From the NCBI RefSeq assembly GCF_010685995.1, contig NZ_JAAGWK010000012.1, positions 1-64,000 of the forward strand: a stretch of DNA of 64,000 bases. Direction: 5' to 3'. Each line of letters begins with the position of its first letter. Within the stretch, counting starts at the first letter, position 1. A program made the translations under genes and the position numbers. This DNA comes from Goekera deserti. GTDB lineage: Bacteria > Actinomycetota > Actinomycetes > Mycobacteriales > Geodermatophilaceae. Shown one piece after another: positions 8,185-14,763 of the stretch. A model generated the notes under the pieces. That model was not told the origin of the DNA, made no database searches, and worked only from the letters and a program-made list of their open reading frames with translations.

Positions 8185-8964
8185 TCAGAAGCTCCACCAG
8201 TAGCCCGACTTGTAGTAGCTGTAGGTGCCGCTGCCCATTTGGAGGTCGATGGGGCCCACCCACATATTCCTGCCCTCGCTGAGCTTGCCGCTGTCTGTAA
8301 GGGCCTTATACGTCCCCGACCCGATGAAGGTTGCCCGCGGCCAGTCGCGGATGTCACTCAGCTTGGCAGCCAGGTTCGGCGCCACTCCGATGGAGATCAT
8401 GTCGTCATTGCCGCGAACACCGGCCCGAGCCATAAGGGTCTCCCCGGTGGCGATTCCGCAGGCGTGCTGTAGCTCCCAGCCGCTCTTGGCTAGGGACCCG
8501 AAGCGTGTCTTTGCCGCGGGTTGGATGAGCTGCCGAACTGCGTAATTGATCCTCATAGCCGCCTTCACAGCGCGGTCCTCCTTGACCGGCCCGCTGAAGA
8601 TGCCCATGACTCGGTCACCATCAAAACTGCGCACATGCCCGTCCAGGGAGCGAATGACCCGAACGGACACGTTGAGGAACACCCGCATGATCTTGGCGAC
8701 TGTGTCCTGCGGCGACGTGGTCTGCAGGCCGGACGAGTTGGCCATGTCTGCGTAGAGGTAAGTGCACGGCACCACGACACCTTCGGAGTAGCCCATCTTG
8801 TCCGGGTCAGGCACCGCGTCCACGGCGCTGGCGCGCTGCACCGTCGTCCAGTTGGCACTGAAAGTATCGGCGACCGCCTTGTCGACGTCGTCTTTCAGGC
8901 TCACATGGTCTCCATGGTTTCGCGGGGGGCCCGAACGTAACCGGCACCACCGACACTTCTTCAT
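8185..8964 (-). CDS. Second Pycsar-like class III nucleotide cyclase
   Basis: 259 residues. An ideal AGGAGG lies eight bases before the ATG at 8964, so I use that start; a GTG at 8904 (GGAGA upstream) would drop an N-terminal tail with C-x-x-C (KKCRWCRLR). Motifs: YLYADMANSSG with D73, RSFDGDRVMGIF with D117, HACGIATGETLMARAG, then DMISIGVAPNLAAKLSDIRD. Both metal aspartates are present, so it should be active. It is clearly a paralogue of the next gene but diverged, particularly in the tail, which ends GYWWSF. As first gene of the operon it is probably transcribed from the 8965-9049 gap. Two intact cyclases for one effector is unusual for Pycsar. Confidence 0.8.
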   Translation of the reverse strand: MKKCRWCRLRSGPPRNHGDHVSLKDDVDKAVADTFSANWTTVQRASAVDAVPDPDKMGYSEGVVVPCTYLYADMANSSGLQTTSPQDTVAKIMRVFLNVSVRVIRSLDGHVRSFDGDRVMGIFSGPVKEDRAVKAAMRINYAVRQLIQPAAKTRFGSLAKSGWELQHACGIATGETLMARAGVRGNDDMISIGVAPNLAAKLSDIRDWPRATFIGSGTYKALTDSGKLSEGRNMWVGPIDLQMGSGTYSYYKSGYWWSF

Positions 8965-9049
8965 CACCCGAGCCTCCTACCGCTGCCGAGGGTCCCGTCC
9001 CACTGCCACTCCCGCCCCCGCGACTAGGAAGAAGACCAAGGGTCGAGTC

Positions 9050-9187
9050 ATGCGAGCTGTGCAGACCACCCGTTTCGGCGGCCCCGAGGTCATGGACGTC
9101 GTCGACCTGCCTGAACCCAGCCCGGGCGCGGGCCAGCAGCTATATGAGGTGAGCTCCGCAGGGGTCAACTTTGCAGACACCCACCAC
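9050..9187 (+). repeat. Direct repeat copy 2: 5' fragment of the quinone oxidoreductase gene
   Basis: Starts at an ATG and keeps the oxidoreductase frame through MRAVQTTRFGGPEVMDVVDL to FADTHH; a stop follows at 9191-9193, leaving a 47-codon stub. The last ~40 bases (GAGGTGAGCTCCGCAGG onward) are nearly identical to copy 1 and differ more from copy 3. Upstream bases are unrelated to those before copies 1 and 3. It separates the Pycsar-like unit from the HIRAN/SIR2/HEPN unit. The stub is far too short to be an enzyme. Confidence 0.9.
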
Positions 9188-9222
9188 GCCTGAGCTGAGT
9201 CCCTGATCCGCCTGCGACTCGC

Positions 9223-10503
9223 CTACCAGTTCGGCAGAAGGGCGTGCGCGGCCCCGCCCCATGCCTCCGGGGCCTCGTCAGGCCCGGCAGCGGGTGGGGC
9301 ACCCGCGTCGTAGAACCACTGAGCCAATGGATCGGGACCGACAGCGCCGATCCCGAGGCACCACCCGCTAACGGTTCGGCGCCAGGCCCACCATGCCTGT
9401 CCGTCGGAACTGACGTGCATCTCGATGCCGTGTTTCGCGGGCAAGCCCTTCCTCAGGAAGGACGACTCGACGATCGCGAGCCGGTTCACGTCGTAGTGTC
9501 CAGTGTTCCTGAACACGCCCATTTGGCAGATCGCAAGCCAGCGCAACGACTCTCGCGTCGGGCCGAACTCTCTTTGGTCCAGCCGACGCCCCCGTTCATC
9601 GACCTCGTCAGAACCAGCCGAGGCAGCCTCTTGCTCGGACTGGCGCGCCGCAATCTTGGCCCCCATCCGGGGCTGTGCCCACTCCACGAGCGCTTGCAGG
9701 AGCACAAACGCTTTCACAGAGTTGATGCGGGTGTCGTAGCCGAGTTCTCGCCCATGCAGGGCTCCGTGTCGGCTCATCCCACCCGTGCTGTCGGTGTAGT
9801 CCATGCCTGCTGAGTAGAGGTCGCGGACCACTTGCAAGGACTCGTCCATCGTCGCGATCGTCGCGCTGTCAATCACGTCGGCCTTCTTGCCGTCGCGGCG
9901 CGAGAAGAACAACTTCCCGTCCGCCACGTCTACGACAAAGCCTTCGATCTGAGCCAGCAGGATGGGGATGGACGCCTCGTAGGCACCGGCCTGGTGGTGG
10001 TCGAACGCCTTGGATAGCAAGCGCGAACGGCGCCTGAACGGATCGTGCAACTGTTTGTCAGGAAGACCTAGGACGCTGATCTGCTTGATGGGCCGCCGGA
10101 GTCGATGCTCGGAATCCCACGCGGCCAACAGGATCTGCTCGGCAGCTTCCGGGCCGTCGGTCGCGAACACCCGGAGTGCCTCGGTGTAGTCCGGTATCGA
10201 CATCGCCCCTGACGGCGCCCAGCCCAGCGGGGCGAAGACGCGGATCGCTTCGGCGGCGACCTCTTGGATCGAGTCGATCTGAGCGTTCGCCTTGACCACA
10301 CTGTCGATGTCGAAGCCCTGCGCCCTCAGAACCCCGGCAAGCACGGGGTCGCCGACGATTGCGTTCACGGCCGCTGCCGTGACGCGCGTGGACCCATTGG
10401 GATCGAGAGCTTCGGCCACGCGCTCCTTGAGGGGCTTGCCAGGCGCGGGTCTTACCTGAGGCGGCTGTGCCCTCTTACGATTACCTCGCCTGCTCCCGCC
10501 CAT
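9223..10503 (-). CDS. HEPN-motif protein (putative RNase effector)
   Basis: 426 residues from the ATG at 10503, preceded by a purine-rich GAGAGGAAAGGA. The N-terminus is basic and proline-rich (residues 1-25). A helical segment around 160-190 (RSRLLSKAFDHHQAGAYEAS and on to LLAQIEG) leads to SRHGALHGRELGYDTRINSV, where R245-H-x3-H250 matches the HEPN RNase signature R-(N/H/D)-x3-H. The tail is tryptophan-rich and unknown. HEPN domains act as toxins or RNases in many abortive-infection and defence systems; use here is inferred. It is the third gene of a minus-strand operon, 49 bases after the SIR2-like gene, and ends 36 bases from repeat copy 2. Confidence 0.6.
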   Translation of the reverse strand: MGGSRRGNRKRAQPPQVRPAPGKPLKERVAEALDPNGSTRVTAAAVNAIVGDPVLAGVLRAQGFDIDSVVKANAQIDSIQEVAAEAIRVFAPLGWAPSGAMSIPDYTEALRVFATDGPEAAEQILLAAWDSEHRLRRPIKQISVLGLPDKQLHDPFRRRSRLLSKAFDHHQAGAYEASIPILLAQIEGFVVDVADGKLFFSRRDGKKADVIDSATIATMDESLQVVRDLYSAGMDYTDSTGGMSRHGALHGRELGYDTRINSVKAFVLLQALVEWAQPRMGAKIAARQSEQEAASAGSDEVDERGRRLDQREFGPTRESLRWLAICQMGVFRNTGHYDVNRLAIVESSFLRKGLPAKHGIEMHVSSDGQAWWAWRRTVSGWCLGIGAVGPDPLAQWFYDAGAPPAAGPDEAPEAWGGAAHALLPNW

Positions 10504-10552
10504 TCCTTTCCTCTCCGACGTTGACTAGCATTCTCGACAGGAAGCCATGAGC

Positions 10553-11794
10553 TCAGCGAGGGCCGGTATAGACGCCCTGCCAGAGGGTGCTGTCGCCCGT
10601 GCTTGGCCAGTGGTTCGTCAGGGCCAGATTGGCGATCCCTGGATACCGGCGCTCAGCCTCTTCCCTCGCCCAGGTACTAGCCGGGTCTGAATCACCCGGG
10701 TATCGGCTCGCGTCGAATCGTTCGTCGTCCGCCAGTTCCGTCTCGACGCCATTCACCCTTAGGCAGGCGCGACGCCCGCGTTCGTGATGTCTAACTCCCC
10801 ACAGGATGACGTCGCCGCACACCGATTCGACGTAGTGTGCCACCGCATCGTCCCCGGTTACCGACTGCACGTCGGAACGAGGAAGCAGGTCCGCAACGAC
10901 CTCGGCAGCGAGCTCTCCCCGATCCACCACAGCCACCGGGACCGCTAGCAACGAACTGGACAGGAAGTGGCGTGCCACCAGGTCGCTCGGCGGAAACGAG
11001 TAACCGATGATCGTTAGGGATTCGGCCGAACTCAAGGCCTCGAAAGCCTTCTGCCATTGAGCTCGGAGCGACCGATTGCCGTAGGAGACGCCCTTCGTTC
11101 CTGTCGGAGGAACGATGAGCGGCAGGAGGTCCTCATGGACCGCCGCCCGCCGCCCACGGTCCACGGCCTCGGTTGAGTCTGCCGGCGATCCGAGCCACCG
11201 GACGGAGTCGCGCGCAAGCACCACTCGTTCAGTAGTCGGGGCATCCGGCCCGCCGTAGAACCAGTTGATCGATCCGTGGAGCTTGAACAGGCGGTAGGTC
11301 GAGCTGACAGGACGAGAGGCAGACAAGAAGGAGCTGTCCCCAGGTGCCTGGCGTTCCGTCAGAGAAATCCCGTACAAGTCTCCCCACGTGCTCGTCAAGG
11401 CCAATTGCGTCGTGAGGCGTTCGAGAAGCAAGTCGTAGTTGTAAGTCGCGATGTCGGGACTAGCGGCGCACCAGTGCCAGGCGAGGCGCTCGAGCCACGG
11501 GGGTGGAGCGGATAGGACAGCCGCCTCTTCGCACTGCGTGATGCATGCGTGGACAGCCTCGCTGGCGTCGCGGAATTGCGCGCGATTGCGCAGGTTCTGC
11601 TGATCCGTCAGCCATGGCTGATCCGTCGATAAGAAGGACAACCACTCCTCGAGGTTGCCTGCAAACGCCGTGAGCGTCTCGGCAGGCAGGTTCAGCTCGC
11701 GGAGGACTTGGTCACTCAGTCCGGCGAGTAGCGGCATGGACGGACTGATGGCCCTCGAGAAGCCCGCCCCTAGAAGTACGAAGTCTCGGCTCAA
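10553..11794 (-). CDS. SIR2-like domain protein (putative NADase)
   Basis: 413 residues starting at a TTG (11794) with a nearby AGGA. The N-terminus VLLGAGFSRAIS has the SIR2 nucleotide-binding GAGFS (G9-S13); IATYNYDLLLERL supplies the catalytic-type Asn (N119), and LFKLHGSINWFYG the His in the HGS context (H173). A later LTIIGYSFPPSDL is the conserved second nucleotide-binding strand of the SIR2_2 family. In Thoeris ThsA, DSR and SIR2-Argonaute systems such domains destroy NAD+ during infection; the same role here is an inference. It sits between a HIRAN gene (141-base gap) and a HEPN-motif gene (49-base gap). Confidence 0.75.
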   Translation of the reverse strand: MSRDFVLLGAGFSRAISPSMPLLAGLSDQVLRELNLPAETLTAFAGNLEEWLSFLSTDQPWLTDQQNLRNRAQFRDASEAVHACITQCEEAAVLSAPPPWLERLAWHWCAASPDIATYNYDLLLERLTTQLALTSTWGDLYGISLTERQAPGDSSFLSASRPVSSTYRLFKLHGSINWFYGGPDAPTTERVVLARDSVRWLGSPADSTEAVDRGRRAAVHEDLLPLIVPPTGTKGVSYGNRSLRAQWQKAFEALSSAESLTIIGYSFPPSDLVARHFLSSSLLAVPVAVVDRGELAAEVVADLLPRSDVQSVTGDDAVAHYVESVCGDVILWGVRHHERGRRACLRVNGVETELADDERFDASRYPGDSDPASTWAREEAERRYPGIANLALTNHWPSTGDSTLWQGVYTGPR

Positions 11795-11935
11795 GTCCTA
11801 CGCCCTTAGGTGCCGCGGCGACGAGGAACGGGAAACACCACTCTGGCGAAGAGCCAGTTCATGTGTTGCACGAGGCCCGAGGCCAGACGAGTCGATCGTG
11901 TCAGTCGGTTCACTCATCGCTGCTCGGTCGAAGGA

Positions 11936-13147
11936 TCAAACCGATGACCCGCCGTGTCGGCGTCGTACGTCGTCGAACCACGCGTCTTCAAGCTCATGAC
12001 TGCGCTGCACGTACAGAGTCACCTGCGCTGCAGCCCGGTTTCCCTTAACGAGAGCCCTGCATGCCGCGGTCGCGCCGAGCTCGTTGATGTGACGGATGGC
12101 AGGGAATAGGTCAGCGCTCATCTTGGGGGTGAGCTGGCCGATGCGTTGGCTGTCGAGACGGACCTCTACGACGTCACGAGTCGACCGCGCCAGCTGTTGC
12201 GTCATTTCGTGCAAGGTCGCGTAGGCCCATTGCTCGCCTGCGGGTCCGCAGTAGGGCGCGAGGATCTCGGCGTGGGCCTCTTCCCCGGTCACCTGGATCG
12301 CGCCTCCGACCGGCACGAACTCGTGAGCGCCAGTGGGCGGCGTATTCCCAGGGACGAGCAGATGCGCTTCACCGAGATCCACCCGCACGCCAGCTCCGAA
12401 GCGGGTCGACTGCACGTAGTTGCCGCGACGGTCGACCTCGTAGTCGTCGAAGTCTCTGGCCCAAATCCGTGCCTGAACTTGGGCGACGAAGCCCTGATCG
12501 GCCAAGCGCTGAAGCACGCGGCTGTATGCGGGGGCGTCCTCCCGCGGAAGATATCCAACCGCCTGACCGGCGATCTGTACGGCAACGGCATGTCGATCAT
12601 GCGGGTTATCCGGCTCGGCGACAAGCAATGCGTGGTGCAGATGTTCAGCGCCATCTGGCTGATGCGCCGTGCCGATGACCCTCTTGATGTGGTCGAGGTA
12701 GTTGCTTTCGCCGACAACATCTCGGCCAGCCCAGCCGCGCTGACCCCAGAGGTCGAAGACGACCTTTCCGGTCGCCGCCGAGCCCCTTCCTCTGCCGGCC
12801 CTTCGCGAGGCCGTCCGGAAGGTCACCTCACGGGCAGCCGCCCCTTCGGCGTTCGGGTTCACGCCGTCAGCGCGACCCGCTGCAGGACGACTCACCGTTG
12901 ATGGGACCGGCGGCAGCGGCCGGGGATGATCAGCGACCGTTGTCTGCACACGCGCCACGGGAGGCGCTTGAGCGGGCGGACCACCGAAGATCCGCTTCAG
13001 CAGCCCACGGGGAGGTCTGTCCTCTACCCAAAGCTCCCACCCAAGTGGAAGCGGACCCCAACTGGGCTCGGGCTGCCATCCCTCGGGTGGAACCCACCCC
13101 TCTGGCGGCTGAGGCCAGTTCGGTGGCGGATTGAAGCGAGTCCCCAC
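11936..13147 (-). CDS. HIRAN-domain protein
   Basis: 403 residues from a GTG at 13147. The N-terminus has three P-P-x-G-W/W-G-P-x-P-x-G-W units (residues ~7-40), a tryptophan/proline module seen in many actinobacterial proteins, followed by a low-complexity linker to ~125. Residues ~135-215 form a HIRAN domain: GRDVVGESNYLDHIKRV, then LVAEPDNPHDRHAVAV and VGYLPREDAPAYSRVL. HIRAN domains bind DNA 3' ends in Rad5/HLTF and occur alone in bacterial mobile regions. The C-terminal third is a second alpha/beta region that I do not recognise. As first gene of the operon it may be the sensor for the SIR2 and HEPN partners (inference). Confidence 0.72.
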   Translation of the reverse strand: MGTRFNPPPNWPQPPEGWVPPEGWQPEPSWGPLPLGWELWVEDRPPRGLLKRIFGGPPAQAPPVARVQTTVADHPRPLPPVPSTVSRPAAGRADGVNPNAEGAAAREVTFRTASRRAGRGRGSAATGKVVFDLWGQRGWAGRDVVGESNYLDHIKRVIGTAHQPDGAEHLHHALLVAEPDNPHDRHAVAVQIAGQAVGYLPREDAPAYSRVLQRLADQGFVAQVQARIWARDFDDYEVDRRGNYVQSTRFGAGVRVDLGEAHLLVPGNTPPTGAHEFVPVGGAIQVTGEEAHAEILAPYCGPAGEQWAYATLHEMTQQLARSTRDVVEVRLDSQRIGQLTPKMSADLFPAIRHINELGATAACRALVKGNRAAAQVTLYVQRSHELEDAWFDDVRRRHGGSSV

Positions 13148-13300
13148 AGAAACCCCCGTCGGTCAGGCCAGCCTCAGGACCCTATGGTCCCCGCCCACCC
13201 GCTGGTTGATGGTTCGCTGGACAAACGGAACTTGCCAGTCGGCTCAGTCACGGGTCAACCGCGACGCGTGCTAGGTACTGGCACGTCCTAGCCTCACACC
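13148..13300. promoter_or_regulatory. Divergent intergenic region between HIRAN operon and oxidoreductase
   Basis: These 153 bases must contain the promoters for the minus-strand HIRAN-SIR2-HEPN operon and the plus-strand oxidoreductase. The last bases (CCTAGCCTCAC before the ATG) are shared with repeat copy 1. I see no convincing -35/-10 pair. Confidence 0.35.
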
Positions 13301-13438
13301 ATGCGCGCCGTGCAGATCACCCGCTTCGGCGGCCCCGAAGTCATGGACATCGTCGACCTCCCTGACCCCGTCCCAGGGCCCGGTCAGCAGCTCTACAAGG
13401 TGAGCGCGGCCGGAGTTAACTTTGCCGACACGCACCAG
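13301..13438 (+). repeat. Direct repeat copy 3: 5' end of the intact oxidoreductase gene
   Basis: First 46 codons of the intact gene, repeated as fragments at 4897 and 9050. All copies keep the block AACTTTGC-x-GACAC-x-CACCA (13418-13437 here) just before similarity ends, which makes this the candidate crossover or attachment core. Confidence 0.88.
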
Positions 13439-14272
13439 ACCGAGGACAGCTACCTCGCCCCCCAGCAGCTGCCGCTGATCCCGGGCGCGGAGTTCGTCGG
13501 CACCCCGGCCGGCGGCGGGGACCGCGTCGTCGGGCTGCTCGACGGCGGCGGGTACGCCCAGCGGGTCGCCGCGAACACCCGGCTCACCTGGCCGGTGCCC
13601 GAGGGCGTGAGCGACGAGCAGGCCCTCGCGCTGGTGCTGCAGGGCACGACCGCGTGGCACCTGCTGAAGACCTCGTCGCACATGGCCCAGGGCGAGAGCG
13701 TCGTGGTCATCGCCGGGGCCGGCGGGGTCGGCTCGCTCGCCGTCCAGCTGGCGAAGCACTGGGGCGCCGGTCGGGTCATCGCCACCGCGTCGAGTGCGGA
13801 GAAGCGCGCCCTGGCCGAGGAGCTCGGCGCCCACGCCACCGTCGACCCGGCACTGGCCGAGGACGACCCGAAGACCTTCACCGCCGCGCTGCGCGAGGCC
13901 AACGGCGGCAAGCGGGTGGACATCGTGCTGGAGATGACCGGGGGGAACGTCTTCGACGGCTCGCTGTCCGCGCTCGCGCCGTTCGGCCGGCTCGTGGCCT
14001 ACGGCATGGCCGGCCGGGCCGCGCCCGCGCAGGTCGTCGTCCCGGCGCTGATGGGCACCAGCCGCGCGGTCATCGGCTTCTGGCTGGCGCACTGCATGAC
14101 CCGCCCGCAGATGATGGACGACGCCATGACCGACCTGCTCCAGCTCACCGCGTCCGGCGTGCTGAAGCCGGTGGTCGGTGGCCGGTACCCGCTGACCGCC
14201 GTCCGGGAGGCGCACCAGGACCTGCTCGCCCGCCGCACCACCGGCAAGCTCGTCCTCGACCCCGCCCGCTGA
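13301..14272 (+). CDS. Zinc-independent quinone oxidoreductase (MDR family)
   Basis: 323 residues, ATG at 13301. This is the standard medium-chain dehydrogenase/reductase plan: an N-terminal GroES-like domain (residues 1-~120, with NFADTHQ and IPGAEFVG) and a Rossmann domain with GAGGVGSLAVQLAKHWGAG (~residues 137-155), followed by ATASSAEKRALAEELGA. There are no structural-zinc cysteines, as in QOR/zeta-crystallin types that reduce quinones or enoyl compounds with NADPH. The substrate is unknown. The stop at 14272 is followed at once by a palindromic repeat. Its first 138 bases recur twice upstream, so this gene is the apparent landing site of the island units while staying intact itself. 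Confidence 0.9.
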   Translation: MRAVQITRFGGPEVMDIVDLPDPVPGPGQQLYKVSAAGVNFADTHQTEDSYLAPQQLPLIPGAEFVGTPAGGGDRVVGLLDGGGYAQRVAANTRLTWPVPEGVSDEQALALVLQGTTAWHLLKTSSHMAQGESVVVIAGAGGVGSLAVQLAKHWGAGRVIATASSAEKRALAEELGAHATVDPALAEDDPKTFTAALREANGGKRVDIVLEMTGGNVFDGSLSALAPFGRLVAYGMAGRAAPAQVVVPALMGTSRAVIGFWLAHCMTRPQMMDDAMTDLLQLTASGVLKPVVGGRYPLTAVREAHQDLLARRTTGKLVLDPAR

Positions 14273-14320
14273 CCAGGACCGACACGAGCTCCCCGCCATG
14301 ATGGCCATCATGGCGGGGAG
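14273..14320 (+). repeat. Palindromic repeat, copy 1 (leader plus 32-bp palindrome)
   Basis: After the oxidoreductase stop comes a leader ending CCGACACGAG and then a perfect 32-base palindrome at 14289-14320 (arms CTCCCCGCCATGATGG and its complement). A second copy is at 17294-17342 with a matching leader. The single difference in each arm (T here, A there) is compensated on the other arm. It could act as a rho-independent-like terminator or as a REP-type element. Confidence 0.88.
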
Positions 14321-14367
14321 GGTGATGCGGGGTCGGATCGTCGGACGCGCGTGCCAGACTCCCGGCC

Positions 14368-14760
14368 ATGGCGACAGTGACCTTCCGTGACGAGACAGCG
14401 ACGGGTCGGTCGCTGCGCAGCTTCGACCTGCCGGACGTCCCGGACGACATCACCGTCCGCGAGCTCATCCGGCTGCGCGTCCGCGACGAGGTGGCCCGGC
14501 ACAACGCCGCGCCGGCCGAGCGGTTCGCCGGTCTCGTGCAGCCCCAGGGTGCCGAGGTGGAGCTGAACGGCTACCGGCTCGCCCAGCCCCGGCGCCTGGA
14601 CTGGGAGCGACAGGCGGACATCGCGTGCGCCGCGTTCCTGCGCAACGGCTTCTTCGTGCTCGTCGGCGACCGCCAGGTCGAGGACCTCGACGAGGTCGTC
14701 GACCTGACGACGGCCTCCGACGTCGCGTTCGTCAAGCTCGTCCCGCTCGTCGGGGGCTGA
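14368..14760 (+). CDS. Hypothetical protein upstream of DUF4132 gene
   Basis: 130 residues from the ATG at 14368. The sequence is an even mix of beta-strand and helix (VTFRDETATGRSL, VRELIRLRVRDEVARHN, FVLVGDRQVEDLDEVVDLT), with no cysteine cluster, signal or membrane segment. It stops three bases before the GTG of the DUF4132 gene, so the two are probably co-translated and may work together. I do not recognise the family. The layout is reminiscent of small ubiquitin-like or adaptor folds, but that is only a guess. Confidence 0.65.
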   Translation: MATVTFRDETATGRSLRSFDLPDVPDDITVRELIRLRVRDEVARHNAAPAERFAGLVQPQGAEVELNGYRLAQPRRLDWERQADIACAAFLRNGFFVLVGDRQVEDLDEVVDLTTASDVAFVKLVPLVGG

Positions 14761-14763
14761 CCG

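Noticed and set aside
9050-9193. 47-codon gene at repeat copy 2
   Set aside because: It is only the first part of an oxidoreductase, without Rossmann domain; treated as a stub.
1-13300. tRNA gene as island attachment site
   Set aside because: I could not find a tRNA-like cloverleaf near the stubs; the repeated sequence is the 5' part of a protein gene.
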